Assembly: GCF_029968095.1 (NCBI RefSeq)
Contig: NZ_JASCIR010000007.1
Location: 186,001 to 250,000 of the forward strand
DNA: 64,000 nt
DNA from: Streptomyces solicavernae
Lineage (GTDB): Bacteria; Actinomycetota; Actinomycetes; Streptomycetales; Streptomycetaceae
Direction: 5' to 3'
Position 1 is the stretch's first letter, and each line of letters starts with the position of its first letter. Both the position numbers and the translations under genes were made by a program. Below, piece by piece: positions 44,263-53,643 of this stretch. The notes beneath the pieces were generated by a model. It was not told the origin of the DNA. It ran no database searches and worked only from the letters and a program-made list of their open reading frames with translations.

Positions 44263-45264
44263 TCACATCTTCGCGATGATGTCGACCGTGAAGACCAGCG
44301 TCGAGTTCGCGGGAATGCCCTGCTGCTCCTTGTCCCCGTACCCCAGGTCCGGCGGGACCACGATCAGCACCCGGCTGCCCACCTTCTTGCCGGTCAGCCC
44401 CTGCGACCAGCCCTTGACGACCTGCGCCAGCTGGAACTGCGCGAGCTGCGAGCGCTTGTACGTGGAGTCGAACTCCTTGCCGCCGTCCCACAGCACGCCC
44501 TTGTACTGCACGAGCACGGTGTCCGAGGCCTTCAGCTTCGCGCCGTCGCCCTCGATCACGTAGTTCGAGACGAGCTTCTTCGGGGCGTCCTTCTCCGGCA
44601 CGTCGATGGACGGCGCCTTGCCGTCGGTGTTGGTGCCGGCCTTCGGCAGGTCGCTGTCGTCCTGCGCGACCTCCTTGCCCTTCGCGGAGCTCTTCGCGCC
44701 GAACGTGCCCACGATGTCGACCACGAACACCAGGGTGTCGGTGCCCTTGATCCCGGCCTGCTCGTTGCCCTGCTCGCCGTACCCGAGCTCCGGCGGAATG
44801 CCCAGCTGGACGCGGCTGCCCACCTTCTTGCCGACCAGACCCTGGTCCCAGCCGGGGATGACCTGGCCGACCCCGATCGGGAAGATCGTCGGCGTACCGC
44901 GGTCGTAGGAGTTGTCGAAGACCTTCGCCGAGGTCCAGATCTGCCCCAGATAGTCGGCCTGCAGATAGTCGCCCTTGGCGACCTTGGCGTCCTTGCCCTC
45001 GATCAGCACCTTCACCGCCAGATCCTTCGACGGCTCGCCCGAACCCTTCGCGACCGTCGGCTTCGTCCCGAACTTGTCGCCCTTGGTGATCTCGGGCAGC
45101 GGCCCGTCCACGATCTTCGCGGAGGCGTCCGCCGAGTTGGAAGAGCCGTCCGTGGCCTTGGACTTGGGCTTGTCGGCCTTGTCGTCGCCACAGCCGGCGA
45201 GCGTCAACAGTCCGGCGGGAACAGCGAGAAGCAGCGAGCGTCGGCGCACGGTGGGCCTCATCAT
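44263..45264 (-). CDS. FKBP-type peptidyl-prolyl isomerase lipoprotein with two domains
   Basis: 333 aa from ATG 45264; three consecutive start candidates (TTG, ATG, ATG) exist and no good ribosome site decides between them. Lipoprotein signal RRRSLLLAVPAGLLTLAGC with lipid Cys25. Two FKBP-like domains: ~95-190 (DYLGQIWTSAKVFDNSYDRGTPTIFPIGVGQVIPGWDQGLVGKKVG) and ~245-333 (VQYKGVLWDGGKEFDSTYKRSQLAQFQLAQVVKGWSQGLTGKKVG), joined by an acidic linker. Envelope-facing foldase. The second domain lacks the usual Arg-Gly-Thr-Pro segment and may be weakly catalytic. Confidence 0.93.
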   Translation of the reverse strand: MMRPTVRRRSLLLAVPAGLLTLAGCGDDKADKPKSKATDGSSNSADASAKIVDGPLPEITKGDKFGTKPTVAKGSGEPSKDLAVKVLIEGKDAKVAKGDYLQADYLGQIWTSAKVFDNSYDRGTPTIFPIGVGQVIPGWDQGLVGKKVGSRVQLGIPPELGYGEQGNEQAGIKGTDTLVFVVDIVGTFGAKSSAKGKEVAQDDSDLPKAGTNTDGKAPSIDVPEKDAPKKLVSNYVIEGDGAKLKASDTVLVQYKGVLWDGGKEFDSTYKRSQLAQFQLAQVVKGWSQGLTGKKVGSRVLIVVPPDLGYGDKEQQGIPANSTLVFTVDIIAKM

Positions 45265-45310
45265 CAATAGATCTGGTGTGGGGTGCGCGCAACTCTACGA
45301 CGTGAGCGGA

Positions 45311-45335
45311 GCGCCGTACGAGAAACGTACGGCGC
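45311..45335 (-). terminator. Terminator of pafA
   Basis: Perfect 10-bp stem GCGCCGTACG / CGTACGGCGC with an AGAAA loop, 91 nt past the pafA stop and upstream of the FKBP lipoprotein gene. Confidence 0.65.
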
Positions 45336-45425
45336 CCCGCGTTGCGTTCCCGGCCTGACCAGCACCGGAACACCGGTCATTCAACACATACCGGAGATCA
45401 CAGACTTCCGGCCGCAAACCGCCGA

Positions 45426-46787
45426 TCACATACCGGCGATCAGCTTCTCCACCCGGTCGTCCACCGAACGGAACGGGTCCTTGCACAACACCGTGCGCTG
45501 CGCCTGGTCGTTGAGCTTCAGATGCACCCAGTCCACCGTGAAGTCCCGCCGCTGCTCCTGCGCCCGGCGAATGAAATCACCGCGCAGCCGCGCCCTGGTG
45601 GTCTGCGGGGGCACCGACTTGCCCTCGAAGATCTTCAAGTCGTTGCAGATACGCTCCGCTTGCCCCTTCTTCTCCAGCAGGTAGTACAGCCCACGACGCC
45701 GGTGGATGTCGTGGTACGCGAGGTCTATCTGCGCGACCCGGGGGTGCGACATGGTCATGTTGTGCTTGGTGCGGTACCGCTCGATGAGCTTGTACTTCAT
45801 GACCCAGTCGATCTCGGTGTCGATCTTGTCCAGGTCCTCCTGCTCGATCGCGTCGAGCGTACGGCCCCACAGCTCCAGGACCCGCTCCACGGTGCCCGTA
45901 CGAATACCGCGGCGCTCGCAGAAGTCCACGGCCTTCTCGTAGTACTCGCGCTGCACTTCAAGGGCCGAGGCCTCCCGGCCGCTGGCCAGGCGCACCTTGC
46001 GCCGCCCCGTGGTGTCGTGGCTGACCTCGCGGATCGCCCGGATCGGGTTCTCCAGGGTCAGGTCCCGCATCACCGTGCCCGCCTCGATCATGCGGAGCAC
46101 CAGGTCGGTCGCGCCGACCTTCAACAGCATCGTCGTCTCCGACATGTTGGAGTCGCCGACGATGACATGCAGGCGCCGATAGCGCTCGGCGTCCGCGTGC
46201 GGCTCGTCCCGGGTGTTGATGATCGGGCGGGAACGCGTCGTCGCGGAACTGACGCCCTCCCAGATGTGCTCGGCACGCTGACTCACGCAGTACACCGCAC
46301 CGCGCGGCGTCTGCAGCACTTTGCCCGCCCCGCACAGCAACTGCCGCGTGACGAGGAACGGAATGAGAATGTCGGCAAGCCGGGAGAACTCCCCGTGCCT
46401 GGCCACCAGATAGTTCTCGTGGCAGCCGTAGGAGTTGCCCGCGGAATCGGTGTTGTTCTTGAACAGATAGACGTCGCCCGCGATTCCCTCCTCGTGCAGA
46501 CGACGCTCGGCGTCGACGAGCAGACCCTCCAGAATGCGCTCGCCCGCCTTGTCGTGGGTGACCAGCTCGGTCACGTTGTCACATTCCGGCGTTGCATATT
46601 CCGGATGCGAACCCACGTCGAGATACAGGCGGGCACCGTTCCGCAGGAAGACATTGCTGCTGCGGCCCCATGACACGACTCGGCGGAAGAGGTAGCGCGC
46701 CACTTCGTCAGGCGACAGACGGCGCTGTCCCCTGAACGTGCACGTGACGCCGTACTCGTTCTCCAGCCCGAAAATGCGGCGGTCCAT
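45426..46787 (-). CDS. pafA: Pup--protein ligase PafA
   Basis: 453 aa. Carboxylate-amine ligase fold related to glutamine synthetase, N-terminus [16 protein letters not shown] with the conserved Glu cluster, then [15 protein letters not shown] and [53 protein letters not shown] is shared with Dop. It uses ATP to join the Pup C-terminal Glu to substrate lysines, marking them for the proteasome. Paralog of dop (51897-53408). Own terminator at 45311-45335. Confidence 0.97.
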   Translation of the reverse strand: MDRRIFGLENEYGVTCTFRGQRRLSPDEVARYLFRRVVSWGRSSNVFLRNGARLYLDVGSHPEYATPECDNVTELVTHDKAGERILEGLLVDAERRLHEEGIAGDVYLFKNNTDSAGNSYGCHENYLVARHGEFSRLADILIPFLVTRQLLCGAGKVLQTPRGAVYCVSQRAEHIWEGVSSATTRSRPIINTRDEPHADAERYRRLHVIVGDSNMSETTMLLKVGATDLVLRMIEAGTVMRDLTLENPIRAIREVSHDTTGRRKVRLASGREASALEVQREYYEKAVDFCERRGIRTGTVERVLELWGRTLDAIEQEDLDKIDTEIDWVMKYKLIERYRTKHNMTMSHPRVAQIDLAYHDIHRRRGLYYLLEKKGQAERICNDLKIFEGKSVPPQTTRARLRGDFIRRAQEQRRDFTVDWVHLKLNDQAQRTVLCKDPFRSVDDRVEKLIAGM

Positions 46788-46796
46788 GACTGAACA

Positions 46797-48056
46797 TTAC
46801 GCCTGATGCCCCGCACTGAAACCGGGTTCGACAGCACCGTTTCGATCACTTTCCGCCGAGCCCGCCACCTGCCCGCCGCCCACGGGAGCCGACAGCACCC
46901 GAACCGTGCCGAGGAGCACGAGCAGCGCGGCCACCCCGCCGGCACCCGCGACCGCGAACCCCCAGGCCGTGCCACCGCCCTCGATCGCCGGTCCCGCAGC
47001 GCCCGTTCCCACCGCGGCACCCACACCGAACGTCGTCACCAGCCACGAGAACGCCTCCGTGACCGTGCCCCGCGGAGCGTGCCGGTCCACCACGATGAAC
47101 GCACACGCCAACGACGGCGCCAGGAACACCCCGGCGACCGCGGCCAGTACACACATCGGAAGCACACCCGGAGTCAGCGTCAACGGCAGATAGCCCAACG
47201 CCAACAGGCCAACAAGCACCCGCAGCCGACGCTCCGGCACCCCCGCCCACTGCCGCGCCCCGTACACCACACCGCCCAGCAGCGCACCCAGACCGAGCGC
47301 CGCCATCAGCCAGCCGTACACCGCCTCCCGGCCCTGGTCGTCCGCGTACGCCACACCCGCCACCGTGATCGAGCCCAGCGCAAGCCCCACGAAGAAGAAC
47401 GAACCGAGCAGCGCCAGCAGCCCCGGCGACCGCAACGCCCCCAGCCAGTGCGCCTCCCGCGGCGCCGAACGCCACGTCCGCGACGGCTCCGACACCACCA
47501 CCGACAGCGCCCCGAGCACCCCGATCGCATTGATGACGAGCAACGCCGCCCCGGGCGACCACAGCGCCACGCACAACGTCACCAGCAACGGCCCCACCGT
47601 GAACATGACTTCCTGCGCCACCGCGTCCAACGCGTACGCCGCATGCACCTTGTCCGCCCGCCCGAGCACACTCGGCCACAACGCCCGCAGACCGCCCTCA
47701 AGCGGCGGCGTGAACAGACCGGCCACCCCCACCGCCGCATACGCGAGCGGCAGCGAACCGATCCCCACGAACGCGAACGCCGCCATACCGAGCGCCGACA
47801 GCACCGCCGCGGGCAGCATCACCCGCGGCTGGCCCCGCAGGTCGACCGCACGGCCGAGCAGCGGCTGCCCGACGGCCGTGGCGAGCCCGTACACCGCGGC
47901 CAGCGCCCCCGCGAGCGTGTAACTGCCGCCCTCCGCGCGCGTGAACAGGACGATCGCGATGTGCCCCGTGGCGTTCGGCAGCCGGCCCACGAGCGTGCCG
48001 CCGAGCAGCCGCGCCGCATGCCGGGTCCGCAACAGCTCCACGTATCCCGCGGCCAT
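46797..48056 (-). CDS. MFS transporter
   Basis: 419 aa from ATG 48056 (MAAGYVELLRTRHAARLLGG), with CAGGGGGGCAGGAC upstream. About 12 helices, GRLPNATGHIAIVLFTR near the start and the A-loop-like QPLLGRAVDLRGQPRVML. The family exports small molecules or drugs by proton exchange; substrate unknown. Divergent from a LacI-type regulator with a shared inverted repeat, and 9 nt upstream of pafA on the same strand. It was probably placed between pafA and prcA early, as the order is also seen in S. coelicolor (recalled). Confidence 0.87.
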   Translation of the reverse strand: MAAGYVELLRTRHAARLLGGTLVGRLPNATGHIAIVLFTRAEGGSYTLAGALAAVYGLATAVGQPLLGRAVDLRGQPRVMLPAAVLSALGMAAFAFVGIGSLPLAYAAVGVAGLFTPPLEGGLRALWPSVLGRADKVHAAYALDAVAQEVMFTVGPLLVTLCVALWSPGAALLVINAIGVLGALSVVVSEPSRTWRSAPREAHWLGALRSPGLLALLGSFFFVGLALGSITVAGVAYADDQGREAVYGWLMAALGLGALLGGVVYGARQWAGVPERRLRVLVGLLALGYLPLTLTPGVLPMCVLAAVAGVFLAPSLACAFIVVDRHAPRGTVTEAFSWLVTTFGVGAAVGTGAAGPAIEGGGTAWGFAVAGAGGVAALLVLLGTVRVLSAPVGGGQVAGSAESDRNGAVEPGFSAGHQA

Positions 48057-48077
48057 GTCCTGCCCCCCTGGAAGTTT

Positions 48078-48102
48078 TACGTATAACGTCGCCTCATACG
48101 TA
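48078..48102. promoter_or_regulatory. Inverted repeat TACGTAT-N11-ATACGTA, probable LacI-family operator
   Basis: Seven-bp arms in the 120-nt divergent spacer between the MFS gene and the LacI-family gene; each arm contains the palindrome TACGTA. Lies 22-46 nt upstream of the MFS start and so likely overlaps its promoter. Confidence 0.6.
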
Positions 48103-48176
48103 CCATGATCCCGGACCCCCGGTCCACCCGCGCAAACCGCCCGCCCCGCACACACACCACCAGAACGGAGCCCGAC

Positions 48177-49178
48177 GTGGCACGCCCCACCAGCAAGGAC
48201 GTCGCCAGAGCCGCCGGAGTCTCCCAGGCCGCCGTCTCCCTCGTCCTCGGCGACAAATGGCGCGGCCGCGTCTCCGGGACCACCGCCGACCGCGTCCGCG
48301 AAGCCGCCCGCCACCTCGGCTACCGCCCCAACCTCGCCGCCCGCAACCTCCGCCTCGGCCGCACCCGCACCGCCCTCCTCGTCGTCCCCGCCCTCACCAA
48401 CGACTTCTTCGCCCGCGTCTACACCGGCGCCGCCCGCAAAGCCGCCGAGCACGACTTCGGCGTCGTCCTCTACCCCTCCCCCGAAGGCCTCGGCCCCGCC
48501 AAGGACCCCTTCGCCTCCGCCCGCGCCGCCCTCGACGGCGTCATCGCCTCCTCCATGGCCGCACGGACCCTCACCGCCCTCCACGGCGCCGATCTCCCCC
48601 TCGTCATGCTCGACAGCGACCCCACCGACCCCACCGCCGGCGCCCACGTCAACCTGGACGTCGCCGACGGCATGCGCCAGATCACCGAACACCTCCTCGC
48701 CCTCGGTCACCGCCACTTCCTCCACCTCGCCGCCGACATCGACTCCTGGACCTTCGCCGCCCGCGCCCGAGCCATCCAGGACACCCTCCACGCCGCACCC
48801 GACACCACCCTCCGCACCGCCCCCGCCCCCCTCTCCACCACCTACTCCCGCGCCGCCGCCACCCAGGCCCTCACCGCCCCCGGCTCCCGCCCCACCGCCG
48901 TCATCTGCGACGGCGACACCATCGCCGCCGGCGCCTGCAAAGCCGCCCGCCGCCTCGGCCTCCGCGTCCCCGAAGACCTCTCCGTCACCGGCTTCGACGA
49001 CCTCGCCCTCGCCACCGCCGTCGACCCCGAACTCACCACCGTCCACCTCCCCGCCGAACGCGTCGGCGAACGCGGCATGGAAGCCCTCACCACCCTCCTC
49101 GACGGCCACACCCCCACCGGCACCGCCCTCCCCACCCAACTCGTCATCCGCGACTCCACCGCCCCACCCCCTTCCTGA
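48177..49178 (+). CDS. LacI-family transcriptional regulator
   Basis: 333 aa from GTG 48177 (VARPTSKDVARAAGVSQAAVSLVLGDKWRGRVSGTTADRV), behind ACGGAGC. HTH 4-26, hinge helix region ~50-60, and a periplasmic-binding-like effector domain (LLVVPALTNDFFARVYTGAARKAAEH, VICDGDTIAAGACKAARRLGLRVPEDLSVTGFDDLALA). Codons end in C almost exclusively, more than in neighbouring genes, and the 3' flank is C-rich. Probably represses the divergent MFS gene through TACGTAT repeats; effector sugar or small molecule unknown. Confidence 0.93.
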   Translation: MARPTSKDVARAAGVSQAAVSLVLGDKWRGRVSGTTADRVREAARHLGYRPNLAARNLRLGRTRTALLVVPALTNDFFARVYTGAARKAAEHDFGVVLYPSPEGLGPAKDPFASARAALDGVIASSMAARTLTALHGADLPLVMLDSDPTDPTAGAHVNLDVADGMRQITEHLLALGHRHFLHLAADIDSWTFAARARAIQDTLHAAPDTTLRTAPAPLSTTYSRAAATQALTAPGSRPTAVICDGDTIAAGACKAARRLGLRVPEDLSVTGFDDLALATAVDPELTTVHLPAERVGERGMEALTTLLDGHTPTGTALPTQLVIRDSTAPPPS

Positions 49179-49237
49179 CCACCCCCCTCCTGCCCCCCTC
49201 CTGACCGCCCCGCCTCCTGACCACCCCCGGACACACC

Positions 49238-49273
49238 TGTGCCCCCGCACCGCACAAGCGGCACGAGGGCACA
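49238..49273. terminator. Bidirectional terminator between LacI-family gene and prcA
   Basis: Stem TGTGCCC / GGGCACA with an inner CCGC-ACAA-GCGG hairpin, in the gap between the converging genes. Confidence 0.65.
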
Positions 49274-49296
49274 GACCCACAACCAGAGGCGAGCGA

Positions 49297-50052
49297 CTAC
49301 TCCTCGCCCTCCTCCTCATCCGAAGGCGCATCCGTCGGCGCGGACGCGGCACCATCCGCCTCCAGCAGACGCGCCAACTGCCGCCCCACGATCCGCTTGA
49401 ACTTCCGCTGCTGCGGCCGCGTACGGTCAAGGACCGCCACCTCAAGACGCCCGGCAGGAATCTCCCGCTCCCCGCCGTTCGGCTCCCGCGACAACGCCTG
49501 CACAGCCAGCTTCAACGCAGCGGCGAGACTCATCCCGTCCTCATGCCGCTGATCCAGATAACTACTGATCTGCTCGGCATTACCACCCACCGCGACCGAA
49601 CCGTGCTCATCCACGATCGACCCGTCATGCGGCAACCGATAGATCTGGTCACCCTCAGGCGTCTCACCGACCTCGGCCACCACCAACTCCACCTCGTACG
49701 GCTTCTCCGCCGCACTGGAGAAAATCGTGCCGAGCGTCTGCGCATAGACGTTCGCCAGACCGCGAGCGGTCACATCGTCCCGGTCGTACGTATACCCCCG
49801 CAGATCGGCATAACGGACACCACCGATCCGCAGATTCTCGTACTCGTTGTACTTCCCGGCCGCGGCAAAACCGATCCGGTCATAGATCTCGCTGAACTTG
49901 TGCAGCGCACGGGACGGGTTCTCGCCGACGAACACGATGCCATCGGCGTACTGCAGCACAACCAGACTCCGACCACGGGCGATGCCCTTACGGGCATACT
50001 CCGCCTTGTCGGCCATGGCCTGCTGGGGTGAGACATAGAACGGCGTAGACAC
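49297..50052 (-). CDS. prcA: Proteasome alpha subunit
   Basis: 251 aa from GTG 50052 ([27 protein letters not shown]). Outer-ring subunit; its N-terminus forms the gate. The characteristic [26 protein letters not shown] and the alpha-type fold are present. The C-terminus is acidic ([11 protein letters not shown]), as in other Streptomyces. Catalytically inactive; it docks the Arc ATPase. Follows prcB with 79 nt between. A ribosome site AAGGGAC precedes the start. Confidence 0.97.
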   Translation of the reverse strand: MSTPFYVSPQQAMADKAEYARKGIARGRSLVVLQYADGIVFVGENPSRALHKFSEIYDRIGFAAAGKYNEYENLRIGGVRYADLRGYTYDRDDVTARGLANVYAQTLGTIFSSAAEKPYEVELVVAEVGETPEGDQIYRLPHDGSIVDEHGSVAVGGNAEQISSYLDQRHEDGMSLAAALKLAVQALSREPNGGEREIPAGRLEVAVLDRTRPQQRKFKRIVGRQLARLLEADGAASAPTDAPSDEEEGEE

Positions 50053-50131
50053 CGGCTATCCGTCCCTTTCTGTCAGTGGCTGGGCGATCAATTCCGGAAA
50101 CCGACTCGGCGAACCGAGTCAGCGAGCCGAT

Positions 50132-50977
50132 TCAGAGAAGCGCGGCACGCGGGCCGTCAGGCTGCTCCAGCCGCCGCTCCAGAACCGAACGGGCAATCTC
50201 CGAAGCCTCGTCATCGCTCAGCCGACGGAAACCCTCATCAGTGATGACCGTGACGATCGGATAGATCCTGCGAGCCACATCCGGCCCACCCGTCGCCGAA
50301 TCGTCGTCCGCCGCGTCGTACAACGCCTGCACGACCAGCGTCGTCGCCTGCTCCTCGGACAGATCGTCCCTGAACAACTTCTTCATCGACCCACGGGCGA
50401 AGATCGACCCCGAACCCGTGGCCGCATAACCCTGCTCCTCGGAACGGCCGCCCGTCACGTCGTACGAGAAGATGCGGCCCTTCTCCCGGTCCAGGTCGTA
50501 CCCCACGAACAGCGGGACCACGGCCAGGCCCTGCATCGCCATGCCCAGGTTGGAACGGATCATCGTCGAAAGCCGGTTGGCCTTGCCCTCCAGCGAGAGC
50601 GTCGCCCCCTCGACCTTCTCGAAGTGCTCCAACTCCAGCTGGAACAGCTTCACCATCTCCACGGCGAGCCCCGCCGTGCCGGCGATACCCACCGCCGAGT
50701 GCTCATCCGCAGGGAACACCTTCTCGATGTCCCGCTGCGCGATCATGTTCCCCATCGTCGCCCGCCGGTCACCGGCGAGCACGACACCGCCAGGGAAGGT
50801 CGCGGCGACGATCGTGGTGCCGTGCGGCGCCTCGATCACGCCCTGCACGGGCGGGAGTTGACGGTTGCCCGGCAGCAACTCCGGCTGGTGCTCGGAGAGA
50901 AAGTCCACGAAGGACGAGGACCCAGGCGTCAGGAAGGCAGCTGGTAGACGCCCGGTGCTACGAGGATTGGCTTCCAC
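50132..50977 (-). CDS. prcB: Proteasome beta subunit
   Basis: 281 aa from GTG 50977 ([22 protein letters not shown]), with AAGGA 6 nt upstream inside the HNH gene. A 53-residue propeptide is removed autocatalytically to expose Thr54 ([13 protein letters not shown]) as the N-terminal nucleophile. Lys and Asp of the active site lie in [12 protein letters not shown] and nearby. Central-ring catalytic subunit. Its first 49 nt overlap the 3' end of the HNH endonuclease-like gene, a coupling that ties the two. Confidence 0.97.
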   Translation of the reverse strand: MEANPRSTGRLPAAFLTPGSSSFVDFLSEHQPELLPGNRQLPPVQGVIEAPHGTTIVAATFPGGVVLAGDRRATMGNMIAQRDIEKVFPADEHSAVGIAGTAGLAVEMVKLFQLELEHFEKVEGATLSLEGKANRLSTMIRSNLGMAMQGLAVVPLFVGYDLDREKGRIFSYDVTGGRSEEQGYAATGSGSIFARGSMKKLFRDDLSEEQATTLVVQALYDAADDDSATGGPDVARRIYPIVTVITDEGFRRLSDDEASEIARSVLERRLEQPDGPRAALL

Positions 50978-51534
50978 GAGATTCCTTCCAGATAAGCGGC
51001 GGCCCGCCTCATGGCGTCCGGTCGATCCTTGTACTGGCCCAGTCCTGCGTTGCAGCTGAAGCACAGCACGCCACGGACCCTACCCGTCTCGTGACAGTGA
51101 TCAACATGTTCTGCAGGAGCCGTGAGACAGATGCAACAGACGCCCCTCTGCTGGGCTTTGAGGTCGTCCAACTCATCAGGAGTCAGGCCGTACTTGCGCT
51201 TGAAGTACGCGATCCGGTTCCGCTCCGCACGGCATTCACGGCAGTAGCTGGCCCAGCCGTCGGAGGAGGTCTTGTTGCGCTCCCACTGCGCATGCGGCTT
51301 CACTTCGCCGCACTGCGGGCACCGCTTGTGACCTCGCGGCACCGGGATCTTGACTCTGACGACCTTGCCCTCGGCCTCGCGGCGGCGCCGGTAGTGCGCG
51401 GCGCTGTACTTCGCCACGCACTCCCGGCAGTGCGCCTGCAGCCCGTCCCGGCGGTTCTTGTCCCTGGCGAACGACGCGACCTGAAGCACCCGCTCACACT
51501 TTGGGCACCGCTTCCGATCGAGTGAGTCCGACAT
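50929..51534 (-). CDS. Endonuclease VII-like HNH protein embedded in the proteasome operon
   Basis: 201 aa ([20 protein letters not shown]). Zinc-finger-like CPKC/CREC pairs occur twice in the N-terminal half (RCPKCERVL...[18 protein letters not shown]...YCRECRAER). A C-terminal recombination endonuclease VII motif follows ([38 protein letters not shown]), with the HVDHCH metal/catalytic histidines intact. Starts 5 nt after the pup stop and ends 49 nt inside prcB. Phage endonuclease VII resolves branched DNA. The gene was retained between pup and prcB in S. coelicolor as well (recalled as SCO1645). Link to pupylation or DNA damage is inference. Confidence 0.92.
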   Translation of the reverse strand: MSDSLDRKRCPKCERVLQVASFARDKNRRDGLQAHCRECVAKYSAAHYRRRREAEGKVVRVKIPVPRGHKRCPQCGEVKPHAQWERNKTSSDGWASYCRECRAERNRIAYFKRKYGLTPDELDDLKAQQRGVCCICLTAPAEHVDHCHETGRVRGVLCFSCNAGLGQYKDRPDAMRRAAAYLEGISWKPILVAPGVYQLPS

Positions 51535-51539
51535 GTCCG

Positions 51540-51758
51540 TTACTGTCCGCCCTTTTGCACAAATGACCTGACGAAATCCTCTGCGTTCTCCTCGAGTACG
51601 TCGTCGATCTCATCCAGCACCGAGTCGACGTCATCGCTCAGCTTCTCCTGGCGCTCCTTGAGATCCTCCGAGGCCTCGGCGTCCTGCGCCTGCTCCTCGA
51701 CCTCCTCGGTGGAACGCGTCGCCTTCTGCTGTCCGCCGCCAGTGTCCTTGGTCGCCAT
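51540..51758 (-). CDS. pup: Prokaryotic ubiquitin-like protein Pup
   Basis: 72 aa from ATG 51758 (MATKDTGGGQQKATRSTEEVEEQAQ). Disordered N-terminal half, then the helical Mpa-binding region (LKERQEKLSDDVDSVLDEIDDVLEENAEDFVRSF), then the terminus VQKGGQ. The terminal Gln must be deamidated to Glu by Dop before PafA can attach it to lysines. The longer upstream frame is rejected, as its extra N-terminal part is not family-like. Followed by the HNH gene after 5 nt. Confidence 0.97.
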   Translation of the reverse strand: MATKDTGGGQQKATRSTEEVEEQAQDAEASEDLKERQEKLSDDVDSVLDEIDDVLEENAEDFVRSFVQKGGQ

Positions 51759-51896
51759 CTGACTCACCCCGCTCGGTGTCGACGTTCGACGTTCTTGATC
51801 AGACCCTACGTTCTGGGTCCGACATTGGCCCCGCAGTTCGTTCAACGCACGGGGCCCACCCCAGTGATTCCCAGCTCCCGGGCTTTCAGCCCCCGG

Positions 51897-53408
51897 TCAG
51901 CTGCCGGAAAGTACGCGTACGAGCTCTTCGGCCGTCCTGCACCGGTCGAGCAGCTCCTTGACGTGATTTCGCGTTCCGCGAAGCGGTTCGAGGGTTGGGA
52001 CGCGCTGGAGCGAGTCCCGGCCCGGGAGGTCGAAGATGACCGAGTCCCAGGAGGCCGCTGCGACGTCGTCCGCGTACTGCTCAAGGCAGCGGCCTCGGAA
52101 GTAGGCGCGGGTGTCCTCGGGAGGCTTGGTCTCGGCTCGCTCGACGGTCGGTTCGTCGAGGAGGCGTTTCATCTTGCCGCGGGCCGCGAGGCGGTTGTAG
52201 AGGCCCTTGTCGGGGCGTACGTCCGCGTACTGGAGGTCGACGAGGTGGAGGCGTGCGGCGTCCCAGTCGAGGTTGTCGCGGCGGCGGTAGCCCTCCATGA
52301 GTTCGCGTTTGGCGATCCAGTCGAGTTCGCCGGAGAGGCTCATGGGGTCGGTCTCCAGGCGGGTGAGGACGTCTTCCCAGCGGGTGAGGACGTCCTTGGT
52401 CTGGTCGTCCGCGTCGGCGCCGTAGCGTTCTTCGACGTATTTGCGGGCGAGCTCGAAGTACTCCATCTGGAGTTGTACGGCGGTGAGGGTGCGGCCGCTG
52501 CGGAGGGTGACGAGGTGTTGCAGGGAGGGGTCGTGGGAGACCTGGTGGAGGGTGCGTACGGGCTGGTCGACGGCGAGGTCCACGGCGATGAAGTTGTCCT
52601 CGATCATGGAGAGGACGAGGGCTGTGGTGCCGAGTTTCAGATAGGTCGAGATCTCGGAGAGGTTGGCGTCGCCGATGATGACGTGCAGGCGGCGGTATTT
52701 CTCGGCGTCGGAGTGGGGCTCGTCTCGGGTGTTGATGATGGGGCGCTTGAGGGTGGTTTCGAGGCCGACCTCGACTTCGAAGTAGTCGGCGCGCTGGCTG
52801 ATCTGGAAGCCGTGTTCGTGGCCGTCCTGGCCGATGCCGACGCGGCCGGCGCCGGTGATGACCTGGCGGGAGACGAAGAAGGGGGTGAGGTGGCGCACGA
52901 TGTCGGAGAAGGGGGTTTCCCGCTTCATGAGGTAGTTCTCGTGCGTGCCGTAGGAGGCGCCTTTGTTGTCGGTGTTGTTCTTGTAGAGGTGGATGGGCTG
53001 GGCGCCGGGGAGCTGGGCGGCTCGTTCGGCGGCCTCGGCCATGATGCGTTCGCCGGCTTTGTCCCAGAGGACGGCGTCGCGGGGGTTGGTGACTTCGGGG
53101 GCGCTGTATTCGGGGTGTGCGTGGTCGACGTAGAGGCGTGCGCCGTTGGTGAGGATGACGTTGGCGAGGCCGATGTCTTCGTCGGTGAGCTGGCTGGAGT
53201 CGGCGGCTTCGCGGGCGAGGTCGAATCCTCGGGCGTCGCGTAGGGGGTTTTCTTCTTCGAAGTCCCAGCGGGCGCGTCGCGCCCGGTGCATCGCCGCCGC
53301 GTAGGCGTTGACGATCTGGGACGAGGTGAGCATGGCATTGGCGTTGGGGTGGCCGGGGACGGAGATTCCGTACTCCGTCTCGATGCCCATTACTCGCCGT
53401 ACGGTCAT
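51897..53408 (-). CDS. dop: Pup deamidase/depupylase Dop
   Basis: 503 aa. Paralog of Paf[94 protein letters not shown]. The catalytic Asp is expected near [10 protein letters not shown]. The Dop-loop insertion follows the [11 protein letters not shown] segment. Converts Pup Gln to Glu and removes Pup from substrates. 138 nt upstream of pup. Its start ATG shares the ATGA overlap with a doubtful 53-codon ORF. Confidence 0.97.
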   Translation of the reverse strand: MTVRRVMGIETEYGISVPGHPNANAMLTSSQIVNAYAAAMHRARRARWDFEEENPLRDARGFDLAREAADSSQLTDEDIGLANVILTNGARLYVDHAHPEYSAPEVTNPRDAVLWDKAGERIMAEAAERAAQLPGAQPIHLYKNNTDNKGASYGTHENYLMKRETPFSDIVRHLTPFFVSRQVITGAGRVGIGQDGHEHGFQISQRADYFEVEVGLETTLKRPIINTRDEPHSDAEKYRRLHVIIGDANLSEISTYLKLGTTALVLSMIEDNFIAVDLAVDQPVRTLHQVSHDPSLQHLVTLRSGRTLTAVQLQMEYFELARKYVEERYGADADDQTKDVLTRWEDVLTRLETDPMSLSGELDWIAKRELMEGYRRRDNLDWDAARLHLVDLQYADVRPDKGLYNRLAARGKMKRLLDEPTVERAETKPPEDTRAYFRGRCLEQYADDVAAASWDSVIFDLPGRDSLQRVPTLEPLRGTRNHVKELLDRCRTAEELVRVLSGS

Positions 53409-53566
53409 GCGGCCCTCCTTGCCCGGCGGCGTTCCCCTGTGGGAGCGGCGCTCAAGTACCGCTGGTTCTCCTGTGCGTGTGCGGTGCCCGTCCCCGCACT
53501 GCGCTTGTCGGCGGTATGGAAGAGCCTAGAACGCCTTTGCGCTGGTGGGGAGATCAATTCGGTCAT
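53405..53566 (-). other. Possible 53-codon ORF overlapping the dop start
   Basis: Frame 53405-53566 ([23 protein letters not shown]...) stops at the TGA of ATGA that starts dop. Composition is Arg/Ala-rich, no ribosome site is visible, and no family is recognised. More likely leader RNA than a gene, but the exact stop/start overlap deserves mention. Confidence 0.2.
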
Positions 53567-53600
53567 TGCTGTGGCTGGGGTGGTGTCCTGGAAAGCAGTC

Positions 53601-53633
53601 GGCTGCGGGGGCCCGTGTCGGGCACCCGCAGCC
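53601..53633 (-). terminator. Terminator between arc and dop
   Basis: Nine-bp outer stem GGCTGCGGG / CCCGCAGCC with an inner GCCC/GGGC hairpin, beginning 11 nt past the arc stop. Confidence 0.75.
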
Positions 53634-53643
53634 GCCCTGGTTT

